Shown in pieces: positions 1-7,751 of a stretch of DNA of 64,000 nucleotides. Below the pieces are notes generated by a model. It was given only the letters and a program-made list of their open reading frames with translations. It ran no database searches and had not been told where the DNA came from. The stretch spans positions 1,790,931-1,854,930 of the forward strand of contig CP070761.1 of assembly GCA_020348985.1 (NCBI GenBank), given 5' to 3'. This DNA comes from Candidatus Thorarchaeota archaeon (GTDB lineage Archaea > Asgardarchaeota > Thorarchaeia > Thorarchaeales > Thorarchaeaceae). Positions within the stretch are counted from its first letter, which is position 1. The number at the start of each line of letters is the position of its first letter. The position numbers and the translations under genes were made by a program.

Positions 1-442
1 AGGGCGCCGGCGACCCAAACGGGTCTACGTCGACGTAGTCAAACCTCTTTCCCCTTGACTCGGAGATGAGGAGCAGTTTCGCATCTCCTTTCTTTGCTTC
101 ACACCGATCCTGGAAACCTAACGTCTCAATGTTTTTCGCAGCCATCTCAACAGCAGTAGGGTTTGCATCAAACATCAAAGCTTGGAAATTTCCTGGAACT
201 TCATTCAGATATCGTAGTGTTCGAACACCAGAACCTGCCAATGGCTCACAGAGAAGGTCTATCTCATTGTCTCTAATGTATGTGTGAAGGAAGATTACGG
301 AGAAATCACGATTAACTCTCATTCTTGGATTCATAAATACTGGAAGACTAGATGTTGGCTGTTGCTTATCCTCACTATAGTGGTCAACATCTGCACTTAC
401 GAAGGTAGTCTTGCCCTCCGTGTATTCTTTTGTGCGTATCAT
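1..442 (-). CDS. trm1: tRNA (guanine(26)-N2)-dimethyltransferase Trm1, N-terminal part
   Basis: Reading the minus strand from an ATG at 442 gives an open frame that leaves the window at base 1, so only the first 147 residues are present. They contain FMNPRMRVNRD, the SAM-site stretch EPLAGSGVRTLRYL and the catalytic-region motif DVDPFGSPAP, all diagnostic of Trm1. The enzyme puts two methyl groups on N2 of G26 at the junction of the D and anticodon stems of tRNA. A GTG at 445 is an alternative start, with an in-frame stop just upstream. It is divergent from the cyclophilin gene, with about 110 bp between them. Confidence 0.93.
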   Translation of the reverse strand, partial: MIRTKEYTEGKTTFVSADVDHYSEDKQQPTSSLPVFMNPRMRVNRDFSVIFLHTYIRDNEIDLLCEPLAGSGVRTLRYLNEVPGNFQALMFDANPTAVEMAAKNIETLGFQDRCEAKKGDAKLLLISESRGKRFDYVDVDPFGSPAP

Positions 443-551
443 CACCTAGCAATCAAAAGAACCATGGCTTTGCTAATAAGAGTGCTTCAGTGTCCAACCC
501 AGAACGTTTTAACAATGTCATGCTTGCGGTGTGAATAGGAGTTTTCTCAGC

Positions 552-1040
552 ATGACAACCAAAGTAAGAATCGAAACGAATCGTGGCACCATTGTGGCTG
601 AACTCTGGCCTGACGACGCCATAAACACAGTGAAAAACTTCGTCACATTGACACAGAAAGGGTACTACGACGGTGTTACCTTCCACCGAGTAATCGACAA
701 TTTCGTCGTTCAAGGTGGAGACCCCACTGGTACCGGAAGTGGTGGCCCGGGATATGCCATACCATGTGAGACTCGTGGTCACAGGCAGAAGCATGATGAT
801 GGGATTCTCTCGATGGCTCACGCAGGAAGAGACACCGGTGGGAGTCAGTTCTTCATTTGTCTCAGTAGAGAATCCACAAAGCATCTCGATGGCAAGCACA
901 CAGTTTTCGGGAAGGTGACCGAAGGCCTGGATGTCGTTCATGAAATAAAACAAGGCGATCAGATGTTGAAGGCTGAGGTCTTAGAGATAGATTCTTCTGT
1001 CGAAGCTCATGAGCTGAAGACACTGAAGTCCTGGCGCTAA
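552..1040 (+). CDS. Cyclophilin-type peptidyl-prolyl cis-trans isomerase
   Basis: This 162-residue protein is a single cyclophilin domain, about the size of bacterial PpiB. The catalytic motif FHRVI, then VQGGDPTGTGSGG, and later GSQFFI are all present. The family catalyses proline isomerisation during protein folding. No signal peptide is seen, so it is probably cytoplasmic. ATG at 552 is preferred over an in-frame GTG at 531: GGAG lies a suitable distance upstream, and the extra residues of the longer form do not match the family. The gene stands alone, and a hairpin terminator follows it. Confidence 0.93.
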   Translation: MTTKVRIETNRGTIVAELWPDDAINTVKNFVTLTQKGYYDGVTFHRVIDNFVVQGGDPTGTGSGGPGYAIPCETRGHRQKHDDGILSMAHAGRDTGGSQFFICLSRESTKHLDGKHTVFGKVTEGLDVVHEIKQGDQMLKAEVLEIDSSVEAHELKTLKSWR

Positions 1041-1052
1041 GATTTCTTTCTT

Positions 1053-1077
1053 GATGTGTCCCGGTTTGGGTCACATC
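1053..1077 (+). terminator. Hairpin terminator after the cyclophilin gene
   Basis: GATGTG (1053-1058) and CCC (1060-1062) pair with GGG (1068-1070) and CACATC (1072-1077) around a GGTTT loop, with one T-T mismatch. It lies 12 bp after the stop codon. The sequence that follows is only mildly T-rich. Confidence 0.5.
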
Positions 1078-1110
1078 ATCCTGCATCTTTTGCTATCCTA
1101 CAGCAAAGCC

Positions 1111-1118
1111 TAAATATG
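1111..1118 (+). promoter_or_regulatory. TATA-like box for the pyrophosphatase gene
   Basis: TAAATATG lies about 33-40 bp before the ATG at 1151. That would give a short leader holding the GGAG ribosome-binding site at 1141-1144. Confidence 0.4.
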
Positions 1119-1150
1119 TCGTACTTAACGATGTTAAATTGGAGTTGTTT

Positions 1151-3304
1151 ATGTCTTCAGTCGTTTTCCTATCAGTGGCTATCTTCTCAGGCCTTCTCTC
1201 GATTCTAGTCTCAGTTCTAACCTTTCGCAGGGTCATGAAGTACGATGAAGGCGATGACAAGATGAAGAGTGTGAGCGCTCTAATCGAAGACGGCGCATAC
1301 TCATTCATCAGAATTCAATATAGAACGCTGCTGATCTTTATGGTCATTCTAGCCTTTCTGATTGCGGTGTCCTTCGATTGGCTCGGAGTTCCGATAGCAA
1401 TCTCGTATGTCCTTGGATCCCTCTCGAGCATGATTGCAGGATATGTCGGCATTATTGTCGCAACTAGGGCGAACAGAAGGACTGCATCGGCTGCCGCAGC
1501 AGGCGGTCTTAACCCTGCATTCAATGTAGCCTTTAGAGCTGGCTCAGTGATGGGTTTGATGATTGCAGGACTTGCTCTCACAGGACTTGGTTCCCTCTAT
1601 GTTGTTTGGGATTTTCTATTTCCGACCGGAAGTAGCATCGAGCTATGGGAGATTCTAACTGGGTTCTCTTTCGGGTCAAGTACAGTGTCCCTTTTTGCCA
1701 AGGCTGGAGGTGGCATTTACACGAAGACTGCTGATCTTGCCGCTGACATAGTTGGCAAAATCGAGTATAATATCCCTGAAGATGATCCAAGAAATCCGGC
1801 GGCCATTGCTGACGCTGTCGGTGACAATGTCGGTGATGTTGCTGGCACTGGTGCAGACCTCTTTGATAGCAACATTGCAGCAATCCTAGCCGCAGCAATT
1901 CTTGGAGCCGCCATAGATGTTATGCTAGCAACCCCGCTGCCATTTGGTCTATTACCTCTCTTCATCGCAGCTTTGGGAACCCTTGCATCAGTCATAGGTG
2001 TGTTCTTTGTACGTGCTTCATGTGACGAGGATAGGGTCCCTTGCGAAGCAGACCCAGGTCCCGCGTTGAACAGAGGCACCTACCTGACAACAGTGCTTTT
2101 TGCCATAATCACACTAGTCGTCATCACTATTGTGGGAATAGACCTTGTTATTGCGATAGCAGCGATACTTGGCCTACTAACCGGTGTTATCATTGGTTTC
2201 ACATCAGATGTTTTCACTAATGACAAGGGCTTGGGAGGATTCAGGCCAGTTCCCAACATGGTCGACTCAGCAGAGAAGAGCGCAGCCAATCTAATTCTAT
2301 CAGGCTACTCGTACGGCCTTCTAAGTGCAGTTCCATCTGTTCTGATAATTGCCATTGCCTTGGTTGGTTCATTTACACTAGGATCATTGACAACCTCACC
2401 GGGGCTCGGCGGATGGCAAGGAGGATTATATCTCGTTGCAATTGCTGCAGTTGGTCTGCTTTCCACAAATGGTATGGTCATGAGTTCTGACACCTATGGC
2501 CCAATAGTTGACAATGCCAGAGGCGTAATCGAACAATCTGATGCAGCAAGGAATGCGATAATCGTCGCCGACCGGCTGGATGCTAGCGGGAATACTGCGA
2601 AGGCGATTACAAAAGGATTCACTATTGGCGCCTCGGCAATATCAGTTCTCGCACTATTTGCTGCTTTCATTCAATCTGCCCGAGATTTTGTTGGAGCTGA
2701 TATTGTCGTCAATTTCGCAGACCCATTCATTCTGTCTGGTGCCTTCATAGGAGCACTTGTTCCTACCGCCTTCTCTGCAATATTGATTCTTGGAGTAGGA
2801 CGAAACTCAGAACGAATGATAGCCGAGATACGTCGACAATTTCACGAGGACCCTGGCATCCTCGAAGGAAACTCCAGTCCTGACTACGACCGATGCATTG
2901 GACTGGCCACATCAGGAGCTATCAGAGAGTTACTTCCTGGCACGGTCATTGCAGTCGTTGTCACTATATTGACAGGTGCTGTCTTGGGTTTGGAAGCACT
3001 TGCCGGTTACCTAGGAGGTGCTGTAATAGTTGGACTCATCATGGCACTCCTGATGGATAATGCGGGTGGAGCTTGGGACAATGCAAAGAAGATTATCGAA
3101 TCACCTGTATCACCCATCCCAAGTGACGACCCACGATACATAGAGTATCATAATAATGCAGTTCTAGGAGACATGGTTGGTGATCCATTCAAGGACACAG
3201 CGGGGCCCAGCATCAATACGCTTCTCAGTGTCATCTCACTTACGGCCATTCTGTTCCTACCCCTGATTTGGGCAGCTCACGTCTGGTTGATTGGTCTATT
3301 ATGA
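1151..3304 (+). CDS. hppA: Membrane-bound proton-translocating pyrophosphatase (K+-independent type)
   Basis: This 717-residue polytopic membrane protein hydrolyses pyrophosphate and pumps H+ across the membrane. The substrate-site motif appears as GDNVGDVAGTGADLFDSN, with DNAGGAWDNAKK and GDMVGDPFKDTAGPS near the C terminus, all hallmarks of the family. In the ion-selectivity region the sequence is GNTAKAITKG. A lysine at that place marks the K+-independent subfamily, while alanine marks the K+-dependent one. ATG at 1151 sits 6 nt after GGAG, so it is preferred to a TTG at 1139. The pump would recover energy from PPi released by reactions such as the AMP-forming acetyl-CoA synthetase encoded at 14.2 kb. 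Confidence 0.95.
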   Translation: MSSVVFLSVAIFSGLLSILVSVLTFRRVMKYDEGDDKMKSVSALIEDGAYSFIRIQYRTLLIFMVILAFLIAVSFDWLGVPIAISYVLGSLSSMIAGYVGIIVATRANRRTASAAAAGGLNPAFNVAFRAGSVMGLMIAGLALTGLGSLYVVWDFLFPTGSSIELWEILTGFSFGSSTVSLFAKAGGGIYTKTADLAADIVGKIEYNIPEDDPRNPAAIADAVGDNVGDVAGTGADLFDSNIAAILAAAILGAAIDVMLATPLPFGLLPLFIAALGTLASVIGVFFVRASCDEDRVPCEADPGPALNRGTYLTTVLFAIITLVVITIVGIDLVIAIAAILGLLTGVIIGFTSDVFTNDKGLGGFRPVPNMVDSAEKSAANLILSGYSYGLLSAVPSVLIIAIALVGSFTLGSLTTSPGLGGWQGGLYLVAIAAVGLLSTNGMVMSSDTYGPIVDNARGVIEQSDAARNAIIVADRLDASGNTAKAITKGFTIGASAISVLALFAAFIQSARDFVGADIVVNFADPFILSGAFIGALVPTAFSAILILGVGRNSERMIAEIRRQFHEDPGILEGNSSPDYDRCIGLATSGAIRELLPGTVIAVVVTILTGAVLGLEALAGYLGGAVIVGLIMALLMDNAGGAWDNAKKIIESPVSPIPSDDPRYIEYHNNAVLGDMVGDPFKDTAGPSINTLLSVISLTAILFLPLIWAAHVWLIGLL

Positions 3305-3379
3305 TACTGGACATCTCTGTCCAATCAGACGATTTATGGGGGGCCAATTTACAGAGCCAAACCAGAGGTGGGAATCCCT

Positions 3380-4270
3380 ATGCCCCTTAGGTTTGGTATA
3401 GAATATCCCAGATTCGAAGACACCTTGCCACGCATCTTCACTGACGGTGTTCTAGACATCAGTCGACTCGATGCCGTTGAGATAATGAGAGAGAAGGTTG
3501 GACTTGGATACGAAGTAATAGAAGTCACACTGGATTTCGCTAGCATCCTCCCAACTGTTCTGACGCCAGAGTCTGTCCAGAAGCTCGCAGATCTGAAGGA
3601 CGAATTGAAACACTCGTATACAGTGCATCTTCCCCTCTGGTCGGTCGAACCCGCTACTTTCAACGAAGAAGTTCGAAAAGGCAGCGTTGACAGCACTGTG
3701 AATGCCATTGAGTTAGCCGAACCATTGGATCCAGAGACATACGTACTTCACGCAACCGGTTCCCTTGGCGCCGAATTCTCACGCCTGAATTTTTCACCGG
3801 ATGCCGTTGACTTGATCTGCATGTACATGACGACATATGCTTCAACCAGTCTGGAGGAGATAATAGCAAAGTCAGAGATTGACACGAAGAAACTGGCACT
3901 GGAGAATGTGGAGTTTCCATTCAGATTCACGAGGGAGCTAGCCGACGAATATGACACGGGCATTTGCTTTGATACAGGTCATCTAATGGCGAGGTACTCA
4001 GGTGACGAGTCCCTTTCGGAATTCTACAAAACACACAAGGATAGAATCATTGAGATACATCTACAAGATGGCTTCTACGGAGTAAAGAATGATGCAATAG
4101 TAAAGGATGATCACATACCAATAGGACGGGGTCAAATGCCGGTCAGAGAGTTTATGATGGAACTTGTGAAAGACAGATTCAAGAAGCCGGTAGTATTCGA
4201 GCTCACTGCCACGGAAGCAGAAGAGTCCAAGCAACACCTCAGGGAAGTTGTTCCCGAGGTTTTCGCCTAA
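3380..4270 (+). CDS. Xylose isomerase-like TIM barrel protein
   Basis: The 296-residue product resembles the AP endonuclease 2/xylose isomerase-like TIM-barrel superfamily. Typical places are the strand YTVHLPLW, then ENVEF, GICFDTGHLM and IIEIHLQDG, followed by DDHIPIGRGQMP and VVFELT. The glutamate, histidines and aspartates in these motifs are where the superfamily binds divalent metal. The true substrate (sugar phosphate or abasic DNA) cannot be told from the sequence. AGAGGTGGG precedes ATG 3380, though a GTG at 3368 is possible. It is followed by the tRNA-Ile promoter. Confidence 0.75.
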   Translation: MPLRFGIEYPRFEDTLPRIFTDGVLDISRLDAVEIMREKVGLGYEVIEVTLDFASILPTVLTPESVQKLADLKDELKHSYTVHLPLWSVEPATFNEEVRKGSVDSTVNAIELAEPLDPETYVLHATGSLGAEFSRLNFSPDAVDLICMYMTTYASTSLEEIIAKSEIDTKKLALENVEFPFRFTRELADEYDTGICFDTGHLMARYSGDESLSEFYKTHKDRIIEIHLQDGFYGVKNDAIVKDDHIPIGRGQMPVREFMMELVKDRFKKPVVFELTATEAEESKQHLREVVPEVFA

Positions 4271-4291
4271 GCCAAGATTTCTTGTCACAAT

Positions 4292-4300
4292 CTTTTTATC
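4292..4300 (+). promoter_or_regulatory. TATA box for tRNA-Ile
   Basis: CTTTTTATC centred about 31 bp before the first base of tRNA-Ile fits an archaeal TATA box. Confidence 0.55.
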
Positions 4301-4327
4301 CGGACCAAGCGTGCACCTTCCGTGCAT

Positions 4328-4431
4328 GGGCCTGTGGCATAGCCTGGAAAAACCACGTGATGGTTTTGGGATCTTATTGCGCCGCTCTGATAAGGCGGAT
4401 GTCGGGTGTTCAAATCACCCCAGGCCCACCA
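4328..4431 (+). tRNA. tRNA-Ile(GAU) with a D-loop intron and encoded CCA
   Basis: The acceptor stem GGGCCTG pairs with CAGGCCC. The T arm is GGGTG-TTCAAAT-CACCC. The anticodon arm CCGCT-CTGATAA-GGCGG gives anticodon GAU, and A plus CCA end the gene. The gene is 104 nt long, about 26 nt too long. The excess is in the D loop, after AGCCTGG (about 4348-4373), and holds a perfect 7-bp hairpin AAAACCA-CGTGA-TGGTTTT. Removing it leaves a normal D loop ending in TTA. The exact splice points are uncertain by 1-3 nt, and I could not draw a perfect bulge-helix-bulge. The 3' half is duplicated at 5279-5321. Confidence 0.88.
4389..4431 (+). repeat. att-like direct repeat, copy 1 (inside the intact tRNA-Ile)
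   Basis: Identical over 43 bp to 5279-5321. It begins in the anticodon loop and ends at the encoded CCA. The bases beyond both ends differ (CT versus CA upstream, T versus C downstream). Confidence 0.9.
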
Positions 4432-4717
4432 TAATTCTTTCGAATCAACGTAGCCATGTTCCTAGGACTGTCTGATTCGGAAGCCCTCTTGCCGTAGTAT
4501 GCGAAACACACTCATCTTCGCTTTCGTTCTCTGCCGTCTACTAAATTCATTCTAGTCTCCCGTTCCACTGAGGCTCAATGGCACCCCTCGTGGTCCGACA
4601 TATGGCTGATCTTCTATGGTAGGCTTTGGAATTGTGATAGAGACAGAGCAAAACATGAAAACTCACTTAAGCAGTCGAGAGGGATTTTGCCCTAGACTCG
4701 GTCTTGAGTGATGAGCT

Positions 4718-5422
4718 TTGGGTCTAGGCAGAGATGAAGCCACAAACGCGAATGTAGCAAAGAAGTATACACCTGCGATAGTTGGCCTTGTTATGTTTGC
4801 TGTTGCGCTTCTAGGTCCTGCGGGCATAGCAATAGCTGGCTCCAGAGAGATTCTCGTCGACATCCTAGCCATGTCATGGCATTGGAACATCAGGGGCGGA
4901 CTCATAATATATACACCATTCATGTGGTTTCAGACTCTTCCTATCAATGGCTTCAGATTCTGGCTTGCCTTCGAATTACTCAGGCACTACCAACGAAGGG
5001 TCACATTTCGGCGTGTGAAATGGGCGGCTGTTGCGAGTGAGGCGCCATATATTCTTATGACCATCTTCTACATGATTATGTTCTTTCGATTATCACCCTC
5101 CTTTTACATTGCTATTGTTGGGCCATCTCTGGTGCTTCCATTCACTGGATGGGTCTTGATGAAGGTAAAACCACCTCCTCGGGAACCAGAGATTTGGGAT
5201 GGGCTTCCGGACACAGACTCTTGGTGGGACCAAACCAGAGACCCCCCTCTGAACGAGGCTCCTCAAGATATTTCCGCAGATAAGGCGGATGTCGGGTGTT
5301 CAAATCACCCCAGGCCCACCACTCAGTTTCTGACTGGTTCTCCTTCTATCAATGCCACTAGAAACCCAGGAGCGATTCCCTCTTGGCCACTGAATCGAGC
5401 ATTCCTCCGCCATCAACATTGA
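4718..5422 (+). CDS. Multi-pass membrane protein of unknown function with an acquired C-terminal tail
   Basis: The 234-residue frame encodes a protein with about four hydrophobic segments (around residues 20-40, 60-80, 108-128 and 133-153) and then a soluble PPPREPEIWDGLP tail. I do not recognise the family. TTG 4718 follows GAGTGATGAG and has a stop immediately upstream in frame. From about residue 188 the frame reads through the duplicated tRNA-Ile fragment (5279-5321). It then continues into flanking DNA and ends inside the 3' end of the convergent SDR gene. The last ~47 residues are thus not ancestral, and the native C terminus was probably lost by recombination. Confidence 0.6.
   Translation: MGLGRDEATNANVAKKYTPAIVGLVMFAVALLGPAGIAIAGSREILVDILAMSWHWNIRGGLIIYTPFMWFQTLPINGFRFWLAFELLRHYQRRVTFRRVKWAAVASEAPYILMTIFYMIMFFRLSPSFYIAIVGPSLVLPFTGWVLMKVKPPPREPEIWDGLPDTDSWWDQTRDPPLNEAPQDISADKADVGCSNHPRPTTQFLTGSPSINATRNPGAIPSWPLNRAFLRHQH
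5279..5321 (+). repeat. att-like direct repeat, copy 2 (orphan 3' half of tRNA-Ile)
   Basis: Exact 43-bp copy of 4389-4431 containing half of the anticodon loop, the 3' anticodon strand, variable loop, T arm, acceptor 3' strand and CCA, with no 5' half. It lies inside the downstream part of the 4718-5422 reading frame. Confidence 0.9.
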
Positions 5423-6164
5423 TCACTTCACCAACAATGTAGCTTGCAGCATCCGAGGCCAAGAACAGAATAGTCTCCGCGATATCCTCAGGTTCCCCGA
5501 CTCGCTTCAGAGGCACTTCTACCTCAACATAGCGCGCAACTTTCTCAAGTGTCCATCCAGTGGCCTGTTCTGCCATTTCCTCAGGCTCCCATGTCCTAAT
5601 CAGTCCCGGAGTGATACAGTTCACGTTGATACCGAAGGGAGCTAGGTCTCCTGCGAGACCTTTCGTCAAACCAATCATGCCTGCCTTACTGGCTGGGTAT
5701 TGGACGCCAGATGACAGACTGCCATTAATCCCAGCGCCACTTGAAATGTTGATTATCTTGCCCGACTTCTGTGGAATCATCTTCTCGGCTACGGCCTTTG
5801 AACAATTGAAAGCTCCTGTCAAATTCACTGCAATTACTCGATCCCAAGTCTCTTGAGCTGTTTCGGTCACAATTGCATACCCTCCAGAAACATAGGCATT
5901 GTTCACAAGCACGTCGATGCGCCCGAATGTGCCGAACACCCGTTGAACCATGGCATCTACTGCATCCTTGTTGGACACATCTACCGTGAAAGCTGTTGCC
6001 TTGAGGTCTTCAGCCTTGATTTCGGCTGCAACTTTCTCTGCTCCTTCGCCGTTGATGTCTACAATAACTGCGGTTGCTCCTCTTCTTGCAAACATCCACG
6101 CAGTTGTCTCGCCAATTCCACGAGCTGCACCAGTTACAATTGCCACTTTGCCTGTAAAATCCAA
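5358..6164 (-). CDS. Short-chain dehydrogenase/reductase
   Basis: This 268-residue classical SDR has the cofactor motif TGAARGIG near residue 12, the NNA motif, and the catalytic Ser, Tyr and Lys in NISSGAG and YPASK. It ends with the usual DVDGG-type strand (NVDGGGM). An aspartate after the second strand (VIVDINGE) suggests NAD(H) preference. The substrate is unknown; such proteins reduce or oxidise alcohols and ketones. The start is TTG at 6164, with AAGGAG about 9 nt upstream. Its last 65 bp are overlapped by the convergent 4718-5422 frame because of the tRNA-associated recombination next to it. Confidence 0.88.
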   Translation of the reverse strand: MDFTGKVAIVTGAARGIGETTAWMFARRGATAVIVDINGEGAEKVAAEIKAEDLKATAFTVDVSNKDAVDAMVQRVFGTFGRIDVLVNNAYVSGGYAIVTETAQETWDRVIAVNLTGAFNCSKAVAEKMIPQKSGKIINISSGAGINGSLSSGVQYPASKAGMIGLTKGLAGDLAPFGINVNCITPGLIRTWEPEEMAEQATGWTLEKVARYVEVEVPLKRVGEPEDIAETILFLASDAASYIVGEVINVDGGGMLDSVAKRESLLGF

Positions 6165-6374
6165 CTCTCTGTCTCCTTGTCTTTTCGTATAGGTGCCACA
6201 ATCCGCTATTAGAAAATAACTCCCTGTCCAGACTTCTCAGATATCCAATCCATTTCGATAGATACGAAGGTTGCTCAGCTTGCGGCGAGTGAGAAAAACC
6301 CGGCAAAGAGACGCAGACTAGCTCCTACTATCCAAATGCTAATCTGCGGAAGTGACAGAGCCTCTCCGAAGAGA

Positions 6375-6842
6375 ATGCCCGCGGATGAACACAAGAACGG
6401 TTCTAGTTTCGGTGACTTGGCCAGCAAGCTCGAGTCTGCCATGACCGAAGGCACTTCCGATTCTTTAGCAAATGGTCAGTTGAATGATCTTAGTGATCCT
6501 GAGTTCATGGAAGAGGTTAGAAAGGCAAAAACTGCGATTGTCATGTTCTATCGCACCATGTGCCCTTACTGCAAACAACTTGAGCCATTGCTAAGAGACC
6601 TTGCTAAGGACTATGAATCAAAGGTCTACTTCGCACGTGTCAATGTTGATGTTGTCACAGGTGCAAGAAGCGAATTCAGGATTCTGGGCGTACCAGTCAC
6701 TGCAGCTTTCAAGAAGGGCACTCTCGCGGCGAGAGTTGACGGACTGAAGGGAACAGATGATTTCGGCTCCTGGGTGGAGAGCATTCACATGGGAATCAAA
6801 CCCATGTCCATGGATAGGGGTCCAACTTCTGAGATCTCATGA
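6375..6842 (+). CDS. Thioredoxin-fold protein with CPYC active site
   Basis: After about 45 polar residues the 155-residue product has a thioredoxin domain: AIVMFYRTMCPYCKQLEPLL holds the redox pair CPYC, followed by the cis-proline region VPVTAAF. It should act as a thiol-disulfide oxidoreductase. CPYC is the glutaredoxin-like dipeptide rather than thioredoxin's CGPC. No signal peptide is seen, so it is likely cytoplasmic. Possible starts are ATG 6336, 6375 and 6441; 6375 follows GAAGAGA and is chosen with low certainty. Confidence 0.8.
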   Translation: MPADEHKNGSSFGDLASKLESAMTEGTSDSLANGQLNDLSDPEFMEEVRKAKTAIVMFYRTMCPYCKQLEPLLRDLAKDYESKVYFARVNVDVVTGARSEFRILGVPVTAAFKKGTLAARVDGLKGTDDFGSWVESIHMGIKPMSMDRGPTSEIS

Positions 6843-6918
6843 TTCTCAGACCCCTCGCGGCATTGATGAACATCTTTAATTGTTGTCTGCAAAGCGACCG
6901 GTTGAGGTCAGAGTCCAG

Positions 6919-7740
6919 ATGGATGAAGGCAATCGAACAGGACTCGTGAGCCTAGACGATGTTGACAACGATATGGCTCGCAAGAGAATGGAAGGACTGC
7001 TGAAGGAATCCCATGTTCTTGGCATCATGGTCTGGGGCAGCAAAGCTACAGGATTTGGAACCCCCGACACAGACTGGGACGCACTCATCTATGTTACCGA
7101 TTCCTACTATGAATCACTTGACATAATGGACACCATCTGGCTCGAGTATGACGAATCCGTCGAACCGAAGAAGCTAGTCATCGATTTCTCGCCGATTTCG
7201 GATGCATGGTTCGAGCAGCAATTAGAGTCTCCTTTGGATATTGACCACTTCCCGTATGTAGAAGGAGTTGTTCTGTATGACCCCACAGGCCAACTAGAAG
7301 ACTGGAGACAGAGGCTTGCTAGATATCCAGAGGAAGAGCACCTTGATCGACTCAAGAATAAGTACTTCCTAATGCGTGGGTCTTTTGGTGCCGGTCTCGT
7401 TGATGACAAGAGAGGTTTCGACATCGATGCAAGGCTAAACCTCTATCGTTCTGTTATTGCAGGTGTCAATCTCTGGTTTACTATCAAGAAATCTTGGACC
7501 CCGCCTCTCAAATGGTGGTCACGTTGGGCAAAGAGAATGGGAATGACAGATCAAACGTATGAGAAATTCTGTACTGCGATTCAAGATACTACCGTTGACA
7601 ATGTAAGAGATCTAATGACCCATCTGACTGAGATGATTGTAGCTGAGGGATTTGACTTCCCAAACGACGCGTTGAAGACGTTCTTAGAAACGATTCATAC
7701 CGAAGGGCGCCCTGCACAAATCAGGCATTCCTACATGTGA
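6919..7740 (+). CDS. Nucleotidyltransferase-fold protein (Pol beta superfamily)
   Basis: The 273-residue product has the minimal nucleotidyltransferase signature: WGSKATGFGTPDTDWDALIYV, i.e. GS followed by a DxD pair (here DTD) for metal binding, with a further acidic strand at LVIDFSP. The C-terminal half is helical and resembles the helical domains of aminoglycoside-nucleotidyltransferase-like proteins. Target and nucleotide are unknown. ATG 6919 has GAGGT 10 nt upstream and is preferred to a TTG at 6880. It converges with the CoA-transferase gene, with 11 bp between the stops. Confidence 0.75.
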   Translation: MDEGNRTGLVSLDDVDNDMARKRMEGLLKESHVLGIMVWGSKATGFGTPDTDWDALIYVTDSYYESLDIMDTIWLEYDESVEPKKLVIDFSPISDAWFEQQLESPLDIDHFPYVEGVVLYDPTGQLEDWRQRLARYPEEEHLDRLKNKYFLMRGSFGAGLVDDKRGFDIDARLNLYRSVIAGVNLWFTIKKSWTPPLKWWSRWAKRMGMTDQTYEKFCTAIQDTTVDNVRDLMTHLTEMIVAEGFDFPNDALKTFLETIHTEGRPAQIRHSYM

Positions 7741-7751
7741 GCAGATTCGAC

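Larger units (their letters stand above)
4389..5321. mobile_element. Remnant or mini integrative element in tRNA-Ile (attL to attR)
   Basis: Two identical 43-bp direct repeats (4389-4431 and 5279-5321) bound 847 bp. The repeat runs from the anticodon (GA of GAU) through the T arm, acceptor stem and CCA. This is the architecture left when a tyrosine recombinase integrates at the 3' half of a tRNA gene, as described for SSV-type archaeal viruses. The upstream copy rebuilds the intact tRNA and the downstream copy is a bare 3' fragment. No integrase gene is visible; the only sizeable ORF encodes a membrane protein. It is therefore a deletion remnant or a very small element moved in trans. Confidence 0.7.

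Noticed and set aside
453..953. A 166-aa minus-strand frame over the cyclophilin gene
   Set aside because: It is antisense to a clear cyclophilin and has no family features.
4248..4475. A 75-aa plus-strand reading frame across tRNA-Ile
   Set aside because: It runs through the tRNA gene and its promoter; the coding potential is a by-product of the tRNA sequence.
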